Below are positions 18,702 to 27,538 of a DNA stretch of 37,807 nucleotides, piece by piece. The DNA is from a virus: the IMG/VR virus record IMGVR_UViG_3300024264_000084, positions 1-37,807 of that record. One strand, written 5' to 3'. The first letter of the stretch is position 1. Every line of letters begins with the position of its first letter. Made by a program: the position numbers and the translations under genes. The notes below the pieces were generated by a model. It worked only from the letters and a program-made list of their open reading frames with translations, was not told the DNA's origin and searched no databases.

Positions 18702-19015
18702 TGGCTAGAATGTATCGTACACTTCCGTATCAAGGTGCTGACCCTAGAGTAGTTGCAGAAATACTTAATAATGTTATGAATGGCAAGACTAATAACAGTG
18801 GAACTTTTACTTTAGCAGTAGATGTAACAGAAACTACAATTGCTAATGAAAGAGCAGGGTTTGATTCTGTTATTTTATTCTCACCAATAACAAAGAGTGC
18901 AGCAAATGAGGTAAGGCATACATGGATAAAAACAAAAGGCAAAAGTAATTTTACTATAGGGCATAGAATTACATCTAAGACTGATGTAACATATGATTAT
19001 ATCATTGTTGGATAA
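18701..19015 (+). CDS. 104-aa virion-region protein, unknown
   Basis: Overlaps the previous stop by one base (TAATG). The sequence (MARMYRTLPYQGADPRVVAE...TWIKTKGKSNFTIGH...YDYIIVG) is beta-rich. It resembles small conserved proteins found after tail-hub genes in many marine phages, often labelled hypothetical. It may decorate the tail or hub; no function is shown. Confidence 0.7.
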   Translation: MARMYRTLPYQGADPRVVAEILNNVMNGKTNNSGTFTLAVDVTETTIANERAGFDSVILFSPITKSAANEVRHTWIKTKGKSNFTIGHRITSKTDVTYDYIIVG

Positions 19016-19020
19016 ATTTT

Positions 19021-19428
19021 ATGAAACTATATGTAGTGCCTACGAATCAAGTGCAAAGATTTTGGTATCTTGCAGAACCTTTATTACAAAAAGCATTAGA
19101 CAAAGGTAACGACGAATTTACAGCTGACCAATTAAAGCTGTTAGTTACACTAGGTCAACAACAATTACTATTAGTAATGAAAGAAGATAAGTGTTATGTA
19201 GCTGTCACTGTTCAATTTATTAATTACCCTAACGACAGAATAGCTTACATAACTTATATAGGTGGCAAGAATACTAGAGCAGGGTTTGAGCAGTTTAAGC
19301 AGTGGGCAAAAGAGCAAGGGTGTACCGCAATACAAGGGTCTACTAAATACGAGAGTATAGCTAGGTTATGGAATAGGCTATATGGTTATCAAAAAAAATA
19401 TCAATTAATGGAGTTGAAACTAGAATGA
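19021..19428 (+). CDS. GNAT-like acetyltransferase-fold protein
   Basis: 135 aa. The order of secondary structure and motifs (LLLVMKEDKCYVAVTVQFIN, RIAYITYIGGKNTRAGFEQF, KQWAKEQGCTAIQG, ARLWNRLYGYQ) resembles small GNAT-superfamily proteins often found between tail-hub and internal-protein genes in podoviruses. The usual acetyl-CoA loop (Q/R-x2-G-x-G/A) is not clear, so it could be a structural relative with no activity. The next ATG overlaps its stop (ATGA). Confidence 0.55.
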   Translation: MKLYVVPTNQVQRFWYLAEPLLQKALDKGNDEFTADQLKLLVTLGQQQLLLVMKEDKCYVAVTVQFINYPNDRIAYITYIGGKNTRAGFEQFKQWAKEQGCTAIQGSTKYESIARLWNRLYGYQKKYQLMELKLE

Positions 19429-20318
19429 TTAAGTTAAAAATATGGTTATATAACTGGTTAGCTAAAAATTTAGGCAAACTCGGTAGAGAAGGAGATACCG
19501 AACTTGCTCATGTTAATGCATGGGAAGCTAATTTATTAAGGGCACATGGGGGTTCAGGCACGATTAACCCTGTAACAGGACTGCGTGAGTTTAAAGGGGG
19601 AGGAAGTTCAGAGACAACTTCAAAGATTGACCCTGCTATATTACCATACATAACCTATGGGTTAGGTGAGTCTAAAGGATTATACCAAGCCGCTGGTCCA
19701 AACTATTATCCTGATAATACTTATGTTGGGGCAAATGACACAACATATGACGCTATGAGACAAACAGAAAATAGAGCAAGGGATGGTAGTCCATTGCTAT
19801 CAACAGCTCAAAATGAACAGTTAAGTACAATACGAGGTGACAGATTATCAGCAGGGAATCCATACTTTGCAGATATGATGGCAAGTGCAGCTAGACCTGC
19901 AATCTCAGAATTTAACACAGCCATTAGAGACATTGGAAGTAGAACAGCCGCTTCTGGAAGATATGGTTCAGGTGCTATGGGTGAGATGGAATCAAAAGCA
20001 ACAGACAATCTAGCAACTGCTTTAACAGGTGAAGCATCAAAGTTAGCCTATAACAACTATACTACTGAAAGAGCAAGACAAGATGCAGCTATTGCAGCAG
20101 CTCCACAAATGGCTCAAGCAGACTACGCAGATATTGATAGACTTATGGCAGTAGGTCAACAAGAAGAAGACTATGAAAGACAAGCACTTGAAGCTGATAT
20201 TGCTAGGTTTGAATACAATGAGAATAAACCTTATATGAAATTAGATAGCTATCTATCAGGAGCTTATGGTGCACCGACTCCAATCAATACAACCACTACT
20301 AGCGGAGGGGGTAAATAA
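19425..20318 (+). CDS. Internal virion / DNA-ejection protein
   Basis: 297 aa. The N-terminal KIWLYNWLAKNLGKLGREGD is amphipathic; a LAHVNAWEANLLRAHGGSGT block and a Gly-rich stretch follow. A helical region (NEQLSTIRGDRLSAGNPYFA...SRTAASGRYGSGAMGEMESK) resembles podovirus internal proteins injected with the DNA (P22 gp7/gp20 class). Gene position after the hub and before two larger helical proteins supports this. It overlaps the neighbouring genes at both ends by a few bases. Confidence 0.7.
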   Translation: MIKLKIWLYNWLAKNLGKLGREGDTELAHVNAWEANLLRAHGGSGTINPVTGLREFKGGGSSETTSKIDPAILPYITYGLGESKGLYQAAGPNYYPDNTYVGANDTTYDAMRQTENRARDGSPLLSTAQNEQLSTIRGDRLSAGNPYFADMMASAARPAISEFNTAIRDIGSRTAASGRYGSGAMGEMESKATDNLATALTGEASKLAYNNYTTERARQDAAIAAAPQMAQADYADIDRLMAVGQQEEDYERQALEADIARFEYNENKPYMKLDSYLSGAYGAPTPINTTTTSGGGK

Positions 20319-21031
20319 TGGCAATGGTCCCGTATATGGCAGCAGGTTATGCTGCAGATAGAATGATGGGTGGCAATGGAATGACAGGGCTAGCTGTCGG
20401 AACTGGTGTAGGAGCATTTGGTTCAGGAGCTCTTGGAGGTTCTGCTCTTGGTAGTACAAGTGCTGTATCAGGTGCAGGGTCTGCAGCGTCTACCTCTATG
20501 ATGACGAATCCAGCACTTACTTCTGGAGCAGGTTCAACAATGGGAGTTAGTTCTATAGCAAACCCAATGGCAGGTATGTCTCCTTCTAATATGGGAGCAG
20601 TAAACCCATTAACAACAGGTGGTATTAATGAATCTATTTCTCCGTTCACACCAAATGGAACATCAGGCATAGGTGGTAATGTAGGAATTTTAGGACAACC
20701 TATATCTAACCAAACAGTTAATTCAGCCTTAACAGCAAACAAAGGTTTATTGAATATGGGATTAGAGAACACTCGTATACAAGATGGATTTGATTTTATT
20801 AATGATGGCTATGAAAATATGTCGTTTATGGATTCAGTTGGGGCAGCTCAATTAGGCGGTCAAGCAATAGATGCAAACAATCCACCCCCACCACCTGCAG
20901 CTCCACCACAAGTTGCTAAAGGCAAAGTGTCTTCAGTTGGTAAGCCACTAGCAATAAATGTCCAAAGACCTAACACAAGATTTGAAAAAGACCCAAGACA
21001 ATTATACGAGGAAAGATATGGCTACGTTTAG
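20318..21031 (+). CDS. Gly/Ala/Met-rich internal virion protein
   Basis: 237 aa. Residues 1-60 are Gly/Ala/Met/Ser-rich and hydrophobic (YMAAGYAADRMMGGNGMTGL), similar to membrane-inserting or ejection proteins. The middle is low-complexity Gly/Asn/Pro. A PPPPPAAPP run is near residue 190 and the charged C-terminus ends LYEERYGYV. It overlaps the next gene by 14 bases. Probably part of the ejection apparatus by composition and position; no named family. Confidence 0.65.
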   Translation: MAMVPYMAAGYAADRMMGGNGMTGLAVGTGVGAFGSGALGGSALGSTSAVSGAGSAASTSMMTNPALTSGAGSTMGVSSIANPMAGMSPSNMGAVNPLTTGGINESISPFTPNGTSGIGGNVGILGQPISNQTVNSALTANKGLLNMGLENTRIQDGFDFINDGYENMSFMDSVGAAQLGGQAIDANNPPPPPAAPPQVAKGKVSSVGKPLAINVQRPNTRFEKDPRQLYEERYGYV

Positions 21032-22280
21032 TTTAGATGAAATATTTGATTACATAAATCCAGAACCTAAATCTGCAGGAAGGTTACAGAACTTAGGACT
21101 TCTTGAAGCAAGTGATTTAGAAGAAGCTAGAAAACAATCTATCTTTCAAGGCTTGCTAGGTACAGGTTTGGCTTTTGCTGCTCAACCACAAAATCAAAAC
21201 TACGGCAGTATAGTTCCTTATCTAGCAAAGGCAGGTATGCAAGGACTAGAAGCTAGCAAAGCTCCTTATAAACAACTAACACAAGATGCATTAATGAATC
21301 AAAAGTTAGATGAAATTAAATACCAAAGAGGAGAAAGAAAGTATTTAGATTCTAAGAGAATAGTAGATGATAAATATCAAGCTGAAGAAAGAGACTATGA
21401 CAGGAAGGTAAGAAAGGCAGCTACTGAGAAACAAGCAAGAGAAGACAAAATCCAAAGAATGCCTTTATATAATACTACAATTACTGACAGACCTAATCTA
21501 CCTATGAAACCACAACAAGTTAGATTACCTAACGGAGAACAATCTGTTAGACCTCAGTTTGGAACAACGCCTCAAGACTCTTTAGTAACTCAAGGTATAA
21601 ATTATGATAAGTTAGAAGCACTAGCAAAGAATGGTTCTTGGGATGCTCTTGGAGCAACTACAAGTCTAGTAAAAGATTTAAAGACTTTAAAGAATCCTAA
21701 ATTAACAAGTAAAGCTATAGGTAACAATCTAATATTCTTTAATGAAGCAGGTATGATTGTAAGTCAGACAAAGGTAGGTGACGATACTATTGAGGAAAAA
21801 GAAATAACTAGAAAAACATTAGGACCAGATGGTAAAACTGTTTTGGAAACACCTATAATACAAGTTACTCAAAAAGATGTTGATGGCAATAGAAGGATTA
21901 TTGGACATAAGGATATTGAAGGGGGTGAGTCTGTCCCACAAAATTCAAGAGCAGTAAATATAAGGCTGCCTAGTACAAGTAAAGATGTTACAAAAGCAAG
22001 CTCACTTGTTACGCAGAAACTTATAAAAAACATATATCCTAATTTAACTGTTACTCAAGCCCAAGCAGGGTATATTGAAGAGCAAGCAAATGCATACAGT
22101 AACAAAAGAAGAAATGATGATAATGTAATTGTTGATTCGGTTGAAGCTATAAAATATGTAATTGAAAAAGAGGATTTAATAAAAAAAGGAGCTGATATAG
22201 GAATTTGGGAATTTGATGATAGCATAGATATTAGTAGAAGCCAGAATGGTAAGAAGAAATCGCTTGATGAATTTAATTAA
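21018..22280 (+). CDS. Internal virion/ejection protein, 420 aa
   Basis: I place the start at 21018 (MATFSLDEIFDYINPEP), 20 codons inside the longest ORF. It has GAGGAAAG a few bases upstream, while the upstream ATG at 20958 has no ribosome binding site and would overlap the previous gene more deeply. The product is helical and charged (GERKYLDSKRIVDDKYQAEE...RKVRKAATEKQARED), a common profile for podovirus internal proteins. No enzymatic motif seen. Confidence 0.7.
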   Translation: MATFSLDEIFDYINPEPKSAGRLQNLGLLEASDLEEARKQSIFQGLLGTGLAFAAQPQNQNYGSIVPYLAKAGMQGLEASKAPYKQLTQDALMNQKLDEIKYQRGERKYLDSKRIVDDKYQAEERDYDRKVRKAATEKQAREDKIQRMPLYNTTITDRPNLPMKPQQVRLPNGEQSVRPQFGTTPQDSLVTQGINYDKLEALAKNGSWDALGATTSLVKDLKTLKNPKLTSKAIGNNLIFFNEAGMIVSQTKVGDDTIEEKEITRKTLGPDGKTVLETPIIQVTQKDVDGNRRIIGHKDIEGGESVPQNSRAVNIRLPSTSKDVTKASSLVTQKLIKNIYPNLTVTQAQAGYIEEQANAYSNKRRNDDNVIVDSVEAIKYVIEKEDLIKKGADIGIWEFDDSIDISRSQNGKKKSLDEFN

Positions 22281-22288
22281 GGATTAAT

Positions 22289-25200
22289 ATGGCAGAGCCT
22301 ATATTTGAATTAGACCCAATCGTTGTAAAGCCTTATGATGTTAATGGTGCTTTAAGTGAAGGTTATACATATAAAGATATTGCATCTCATTTATCAGAAA
22401 AAAATAATTACAATTTAGATGGAGCAATAAAAGAAGGTTATAACTATCAAGAAATATCTGAACATCTTGCTAACTTAAATCCATCAAATAAAAAAACTAA
22501 AGAATCAAAGTCAAAGTCTTATCAAGATTCAAGGTTAGATAGGGATGCAGAAGGTAATGTCATTGGCACTTTTGATGAAGATACTTTTGTTGGTTCAACA
22601 TTAAATAAAATAATTCCCCAACCTAAAAAGATTCCTGCTCAACTAATGAGGCAGTTAGAGTTGACAAGAAGAGGTGTTATGGAAGGGGCAGCAGAAGGGT
22701 TAGACTTTATAGCAAGTCCTGCTAGAGGGATAATGAACCTAGTAGGGGCAGATGTTCCTACACTAGCAGAAGGTTTAGAGAAAGAATACAAAGAACAAGG
22801 AGTAGCTTATCCTGAAGATAGCCAAGAAAGAATTGTCAATCAGGCAACAAAGTTTCTACCTATTACTGGCGTAACTAATTCGGTAGTAAAAGCAGGACAA
22901 CCAATAACTCAAGTAGGTAAGAACATACAAAAAAGTTTACTAGAGAATGAAGGCAGGCAACTTCTTTCTGGTGGGCTTATGGGTGGTGGTATGCAATATG
23001 CCGCAGAGCAAGGTTCTGGTATGGCTGGTCAGTTAGGTACAGGGCTTGCTGCTAGTATTGCTCCATTTGTGTTTAAAGGAAAAAGCTCTATTCAAAAGCC
23101 TATATATAAACAAGAGTTAAAAAATGCTGATAAACAAAAAAAACTAGAGCTAAAAAATAATGATACTATTAATGACTATGAAGCAGAGCTAGCAAAAAAT
23201 TTAAAAGCAGGACTTACTTATGATGAATCAGTCCCATTATCTTTAAAGAAACTAAAGCTTCCACAAGAAAAATTAAATCAAGCATATATAAATACTAGCA
23301 GAGAATTAAATACATTTAAAAATAAACAAGGTGATTTAGATTATCTTGCAATAGAAAATACTTTAGAGAATAAAAGAATTGCTGACTTCAAACCACAAAA
23401 TATTATTGATAAACTAACAGAGAATTGGAATACAAAATTAAAAAGTGTTGATGAAGATATTGCTAACAGGGTAAGCAGATATGATTTTGATGAACATATT
23501 AAAACAGCAGAAGGATTAGAGATAGTAAAACCATTTGTTGTAGCATTAAATAAAATTAAGAAAGATAACCCTCAACTGTATAGAGAAGTTTCAAAAGATT
23601 TGTACAGTGGGAATCATGATAGAGTTACTAGGGTAATGGCAGACTTAGGTGAGGAAGCTTCACAAGGTTGGAATCAAACTCAGTTATTATTAAACGATAC
23701 TAGAAATGCATTACTAGATTCTGGATTTAAGATATTTAAAAAAGATGAATACTTCCCTCGCCATGTTAAAGATGTAGAGAGTTTAAGAAGAACATTAAAT
23801 GTTGAGCAGAAAAATAATTTAGATTTACAGTTAGATGAGTCTGTATTAGTTAAGGTAATGAATGAAGTTAAAAAAGATAACCCTAAATTTTATGATGACT
23901 TAACTGATGCTGAAGTTTTATCTATAGCTAAAGATAAAATAAAAGAAGAGAACTTAGGTCATGGTTATCTAGGCGATGAAAGAATAGCAAGTATTACAGA
24001 TAGCTTTATAAGGGGATATGGAAATAATAAATTAAAATTAGGTGCTCCAAGATATACTAAAGAAAGAGTAATAGATAATGTAGATGATACTCTCTTACCA
24101 TTTTACACTAACCCAGAAGATGCAATTACAGATTATGTAAGAAGCACAACAAAGCAAATAGAAAAAAGAAAATTGTTTGGTCAAGATATACCTGATACAT
24201 TCCAAAGTGCAGAAGACATAACACGTTCTTTAGGAACATTGCTAAAGGATAAGAACTTAAGTCAAAAAGAATTAAATGAAATAAGAGAGTTAATGGTTTC
24301 AAGGTTTGGTAAAGGTGAGCAATCTGCTGGACCATTAGTTTCTACATTAAAAGATTTTATATATATGGGGACATTAGCAAACCCATTATCAGCAGGAACA
24401 CAAGCAGGTGATGTAATGCAAACTGCATTTCAATTTAAAGATGGAGTAAGAAAATCTCTTAATGCTTTGTTTAGTACAAAAGAAGTAAAGATAAAAGACA
24501 TGGGACTAGATGAAGTTATTACTGGAGACTTGTCAAAAGAAAAAAGATGGTCTTCTGATTTACTTTCAAAATTTTTAAAAGGAAATTTATTTAAAGCTGT
24601 AGATAAATTGGGTAAAGAAACTAACTTTCAAACAGCATTAAAAGAAGGTAGAGCATTATCTAAAAATGCAGATGGTCAAAAAGTTTTAGAAAGAAAATGG
24701 GGCAAGGTATTTGGTGAAGAGTACGATAGCTTTGTAAAAGATTTACAATCTGGAAAGGTAACGGACAATGTTAAGTATTATTTATGGCATAACCTAGCAG
24801 ACCAACAGCCTATATCATTATCTCAAATGCCTAAATACTATTTAGATATGCCTAATGGTCGTGCCTTCTATGCATTGCAATCGTTTGCTTTAAAACAATT
24901 AGATGTTATGAAAAGAAATATTGTTAATGAATATAAGAATGGAAATAAAAAGAAAGCTGTATGGCAAGGAGCAAGGTATTCTATGATTGTGGGTGGTGGT
25001 AATACAGCAGTAGACTATGCTAAAGATACTGTTGTAGGTAGAGACGTTGACCCATACAATATACCTAGAGATATATTGCTAAACACAGTCAAAATATTTG
25101 GTGTTAATGATTACACTTTAAAAGGATTGTCAGAAGGAAAGGTAGCTGATTGGTTTAATACTATGTGGATGCCACCTCTTTCAGTGGTTGGTGCACCAGT

Positions 25201-25399
25201 GCAAGATGCTGCTATGATTTTGAATAAAGCATTTGACCCTGATGAAGAATTTACTTCTGAAGATTTTTATAACTCACAAACATTACCTAGAGTTCCTTTT
25301 GTTGGTTCAATTATAAAACAAACATTAGGTGGTGGTGCTGAAAAATATAATGAAAGATTGGAAGAAGAAAGAACTAATAACATATTTGGAATAGAGTAA
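22289..25399 (+). CDS. Large internal virion protein, 1036 aa
   Basis: AAGGAT precedes the ATG. The N-terminal FELDPIVVKPYDV tag is followed by two similar 20-residue units (GALSEGYTYKDIASHLSEKN and GAIKEGYNYQEISEHLANLN). A glycine-rich hydrophobic stretch lies near residues 215-260 (SGGLMGGGMQYAAEQGSGMA), then long helical regions. Size and location match the largest ejection protein of podoviruses, which helps form the trans-envelope channel. I found no clear lytic transglycosylase motif, so any peptidoglycan activity is unproven. Confidence 0.75.
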   Translation: MAEPIFELDPIVVKPYDVNGALSEGYTYKDIASHLSEKNNYNLDGAIKEGYNYQEISEHLANLNPSNKKTKESKSKSYQDSRLDRDAEGNVIGTFDEDTFVGSTLNKIIPQPKKIPAQLMRQLELTRRGVMEGAAEGLDFIASPARGIMNLVGADVPTLAEGLEKEYKEQGVAYPEDSQERIVNQATKFLPITGVTNSVVKAGQPITQVGKNIQKSLLENEGRQLLSGGLMGGGMQYAAEQGSGMAGQLGTGLAASIAPFVFKGKSSIQKPIYKQELKNADKQKKLELKNNDTINDYEAELAKNLKAGLTYDESVPLSLKKLKLPQEKLNQAYINTSRELNTFKNKQGDLDYLAIENTLENKRIADFKPQNIIDKLTENWNTKLKSVDEDIANRVSRYDFDEHIKTAEGLEIVKPFVVALNKIKKDNPQLYREVSKDLYSGNHDRVTRVMADLGEEASQGWNQTQLLLNDTRNALLDSGFKIFKKDEYFPRHVKDVESLRRTLNVEQKNNLDLQLDESVLVKVMNEVKKDNPKFYDDLTDAEVLSIAKDKIKEENLGHGYLGDERIASITDSFIRGYGNNKLKLGAPRYTKERVIDNVDDTLLPFYTNPEDAITDYVRSTTKQIEKRKLFGQDIPDTFQSAEDITRSLGTLLKDKNLSQKELNEIRELMVSRFGKGEQSAGPLVSTLKDFIYMGTLANPLSAGTQAGDVMQTAFQFKDGVRKSLNALFSTKEVKIKDMGLDEVITGDLSKEKRWSSDLLSKFLKGNLFKAVDKLGKETNFQTALKEGRALSKNADGQKVLERKWGKVFGEEYDSFVKDLQSGKVTDNVKYYLWHNLADQQPISLSQMPKYYLDMPNGRAFYALQSFALKQLDVMKRNIVNEYKNGNKKKAVWQGARYSMIVGGGNTAVDYAKDTVVGRDVDPYNIPRDILLNTVKIFGVNDYTLKGLSEGKVADWFNTMWMPPLSVVGAPVQDAAMILNKAFDPDEEFTSEDFYNSQTLPRVPFVGSIIKQTLGGGAEKYNERLEEERTNNIFGIE

Positions 25400-25560
25400 T
25401 GGATATAATATATATAGCAAAGCATATGATAGATAAAACAATAGATGATGTTGATATTGTTTATGGCGAAAATACTATGACTATATTTTTAGATGATGGC
25501 TCTAGTGTTGAGATGATTGTAGATTCTATACATTTAAATACAACAGAATATGACTCGTAA
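25399..25560 (+). CDS. 53-aa protein at end of late operon, unknown
   Basis: The ATG overlaps the previous stop by one base, and its 3' end overlaps the next ORF by 11 bases. The product (MDIIYIAKHMIDKTIDDVDI...) is acidic with beta-like alternation. No family recognised. The coupled overlaps on both sides support translation. Confidence 0.6.
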   Translation: MDIIYIAKHMIDKTIDDVDIVYGENTMTIFLDDGSSVEMIVDSIHLNTTEYDS

Positions 25561-25660
25561 AGCAATTAACTTATTGCTGGGGATAATGGCTGTAGTAGGT
25601 GTTGCTTTATTTCTTTTGTTTATCTATTGTTTAATACTTATTATTACTATAGGTCAATAA
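25550..25660 (+). CDS. 36-aa single-TM protein, holin candidate
   Basis: The basic start MTRKA is followed by a strongly hydrophobic segment (NLLLGIMAVVGVALFLLFIY) that reaches almost to the C-terminus. It is the last late gene before the strands converge; the - strand gene ends 6 bases further on. Position and topology would suit a minimal holin or lysis regulator, but no endolysin is recognised next to it, so this is only a candidate. Confidence 0.5.
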   Translation: MTRKAINLLLGIMAVVGVALFLLFIYCLILIITIGQ

Positions 25661-25665
25661 CCTAC

Positions 25666-26163
25666 CTACTTCTCAAGCTCAAAATGTTTAATAGTTTTAA
25701 TATCTTTAAATAATACTTTAGTTACTTTATCTTTTCTTTTGTATCTTGTATGAACAAGATAAACTCCTTTACCTTTTTTGTAATTGTTCTCTTTTAATTT
25801 TGACAAAGTTAAATTTAATAATTCAATTCTATTTACAACCATCCAAGTATCTTCTCTTTCAAAAACAATGTAATCAGAATCACCTCTTATCCAACCATCC
25901 CTACCACTTACATTCTTACCTTCTACCCAAACTGATTCCATCACACCAACACTTGGGTCAGAGCTATGGTCTAACCTTTTAGTAGTCTTAACATCAAACT
26001 TACTAACACTTCCTATTTCTTTTAAGATACCCATCACATCCCAATGCTCATAGATATCTTGATTCTTGTTTGAATAAACAATATTTGTTATATGTTTTTC
26101 TGCAAATCTTTTTTCAGCAGACTTACCATAATCAAAACAATATTTAAAATTTTGTTTAAGCAT
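25666..26163 (-). CDS. PD-(D/E)XK nuclease-like protein
   Basis: 165 aa from the internal ATG (MLKQNFKYCFDYGKS), which overlaps the upstream stop. I prefer it to the start 6 codons earlier. The layout HWDVMG ... SKFDVKTTK matches the D...D-x-K core of PD-(D/E)XK nucleases. The block EGKNVSGRDGWIRGDSDYIV is conserved in a family of marine phage nuclease-like proteins. It lies at the 3' end of the leftward operon, beside the antiterminator. Substrate is unknown; it could act in host DNA breakdown or DNA processing. Confidence 0.65.
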   Translation of the reverse strand: MLKQNFKYCFDYGKSAEKRFAEKHITNIVYSNKNQDIYEHWDVMGILKEIGSVSKFDVKTTKRLDHSSDPSVGVMESVWVEGKNVSGRDGWIRGDSDYIVFEREDTWMVVNRIELLNLTLSKLKENNYKKGKGVYLVHTRYKRKDKVTKVLFKDIKTIKHFELEK

Positions 26164-26482
26164 ATATCTTTCTACTAGCAATAGTTAAAAGATTATCTAT
26201 AGCTAACTCCAAATCTCTTTCATAATAGATAGGCTTGTTGCCACCTAAAAATCTATAGTTAATAGCTTGCTTTTGCTTTATAGGTAAGTCGTCTATAATA
26301 GAGTCAACAGTCTTAATGTTTTCCATATCAGATTTAGATACCATATCCTCAAACACTTCTGAAGTAGACTCACCTCCTGTTAAGAAGTAAGATGTTTTGC
26401 TAGGGTAACCAAGCTTGTGGCTATCTTGTTTCATCCACCTTGCCCAATCATCTAGTATATCCATCAGTCTAGCTATCCTCAT
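26156..26482 (-). CDS. Antitermination protein Q-like late regulator
   Basis: 108 aa. The start LMDILDDWARWMKQDSHKLG, then YPSKTSYFLTGG, is typical of the phage Q/antitermination family. A central IDDLPIKQKQAINYRFLGG and an end with YYERDLELAIDNLLTIASRK also fit, as does its place near the end of the early operon. Such proteins load onto RNA polymerase at the late promoter and let it read through a leader terminator. A matching promoter-leader-terminator unit is at 34348-34451. The family call is from motif memory, not a profile search. Confidence 0.65.
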   Translation of the reverse strand: MRIARLMDILDDWARWMKQDSHKLGYPSKTSYFLTGGESTSEVFEDMVSKSDMENIKTVDSIIDDLPIKQKQAINYRFLGGNKPIYYERDLELAIDNLLTIASRKIYA

Positions 26483-26712
26483 TTCTTACTTAACCCACCC
26501 AGTATTGTTCCCCAGTTACTTGCTCTCCTTGTTTGCTGTGGGGTCATAGCTTTAGGCATTTCAAAACCATAGTCCTTGCTTAATCTATCCAATGCTCCTG
26601 CATGAACACCTGCATAATCTGCTATTCTTTTTCTGCTAGCATCAGGATTCTTTGCTATAAACTCTTTAGCTCTTGTTGCAAATTCTAAATATCTTTCGGC
26701 TGTGTATTTCAT
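26479..26712 (-). CDS. Small helix-turn-helix-like protein
   Basis: 77 aa, overlapping both neighbours by a few bases. Residues 24-45 (DASRKRIADYAGVHAGALDR) read like a helix-turn-helix: helix, A-G turn, recognition helix. The end is basic and ends in GGLSKK. A DNA-binding regulatory role next to the Q-like gene is plausible; no target can be assigned. Confidence 0.55.
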   Translation of the reverse strand: MKYTAERYLEFATRAKEFIAKNPDASRKRIADYAGVHAGALDRLSKDYGFEMPKAMTPQQTRRASNWGTILGGLSKK

Positions 26713-27035
26713 TATGATATATCTACCTCCCTACATACCCATTTGTTATTCTTCTTATGCCACCCTTGAACAAGTAGCACCCAATTTGCATTTCTTAAAT
26801 GAGAGATAGCATCACTATCCTCCATCTTCTTTACCCTTGCACTAATGTTACTGTAGCTAGTGACTTGGATTCCTACTGTGTTGCCTTTACTATCTACTGC
26901 TAGTAAGTCTATAATGCCAAACAAGTCTTGTCGTATCTTGGCAAATGCATTCCACCTTTCTACAATAGCAACTAAAGGATAGTCACCACTATCTCGTAGT
27001 TTCTTCAGAGTTCTTTGTGTTGGGCTTATCGCCAT
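26712..27035 (-). CDS. PDDEXK-type nuclease / resolvase-like protein
   Basis: 107 aa. The pattern VAIVERWNAFAKIRQDLFGI, then IDLLAVDSKGNTVGIQVTS, resembles the VRR-NUC / archaeal Holliday-resolvase-like nuclease core, with an early Glu, then the D of IDLLAVD and the Q-x-T strand. The canonical E-x-K is replaced by I-Q-V-T, so catalysis may be altered. The C-terminus has paired Trp residues (NWVLLVQGWHKKNNKWVCRE). It is common in phage replication regions. Confidence 0.6.
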   Translation of the reverse strand: MAISPTQRTLKKLRDSGDYPLVAIVERWNAFAKIRQDLFGIIDLLAVDSKGNTVGIQVTSYSNISARVKKMEDSDAISHLRNANWVLLVQGWHKKNNKWVCREVDIS

Positions 27036-27141
27036 TCTCTTCCTCCTTTCTAGCTACATTGCCTTTAAATATTCTGTTCCAATTTTCTTCTAGTTCTTCG
27101 TCTGTTATATCTTGTTTCCTTTTACCACTGCCTTTACTCAT
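26989..27141 (-). CDS. 50-aa MSKGS-type small phage protein
   Basis: Begins MSKGSGKRKQDITDEELEEN and contains NWNRIFK, a pattern often seen in a short conserved phage ORF of unknown role. The start overlaps the previous gene's stop (ATGA). Its 3' end overlaps the downstream nuclease-like gene by 47 bases in another frame, where AAGGAGGAAGAG also serves as that gene's ribosome binding site. Confidence 0.65.
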   Translation of the reverse strand: MSKGSGKRKQDITDEELEENWNRIFKGNVARKEEENGDKPNTKNSEETTR

Positions 27142-27398
27142 ATACAATCTCTCCTTACTTTGCAAACATCTTTAGTATCTCTATATCTCCAAGCACCATT
27201 ACTCATATCTATATTAATAATATTTATATTTTCAGGAAGATAAGCATACTCTTTAGGTATACATCTAAAGCCATTATACTGTTCATCGTTGTATAAAAAA
27301 TAATGAATCTGTGCAACTTCACAACTCTTAAAGTTTCCGATATAAGCTTCATCCATACTTGTATTGCTGACCAATAAAACAAATGCAAACTCAATCAT
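27138..27398 (-). CDS. 86-aa protein with hydrophobic N-terminus, unknown
   Basis: Starts MIEFAFVLLVSNTS, a short hydrophobic stretch that may be a signal or weak anchor. A cysteine-containing body follows (KSCEVAQIHYFLYNDEQYNG, CIPKEYAYLPE, KVCRVRRDC-like end) with four cysteines, which suits an extracytoplasmic disulfide protein. AAAAGGAGAG lies upstream, and the ATG overlaps the previous stop. No named family. Confidence 0.65.
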   Translation of the reverse strand: MIEFAFVLLVSNTSMDEAYIGNFKSCEVAQIHYFLYNDEQYNGFRCIPKEYAYLPENINIINIDMSNGAWRYRDTKDVCKVRRDCI

Positions 27399-27538
27399 TA
27401 CAACTCTCCTTTTGTAATAACCTTTTCTGTTAGCTCGTGCTTAATACTAAAATCTTTTTTGTTGTAAGTCATTATAAATTTATACCCATCATATATAAAC
27501 TGATGTTCTTTCCACTCATCTTCTTTTTTCTTTGTCAT
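27398..27538 (-). CDS. 46-aa Lys-rich protein, unknown
   Basis: MTKKKEDEWKEHQFIYDGYK... ending KVITKGEL. Start and stop overlap both neighbours (ATGA and TAATG), typical for this operon. An AAGGAAAAG ribosome binding site is present. No family recognised. Confidence 0.6.
   Translation of the reverse strand: MTKKKEDEWKEHQFIYDGYKFIMTYNKKDFSIKHELTEKVITKGEL

Noticed and set aside
20958-21017. Longer start for the 420-aa internal protein
   Set aside because: No ribosome binding site, and it would lie deep inside the previous gene; ATG 21018 has GAGGAAAG upstream.
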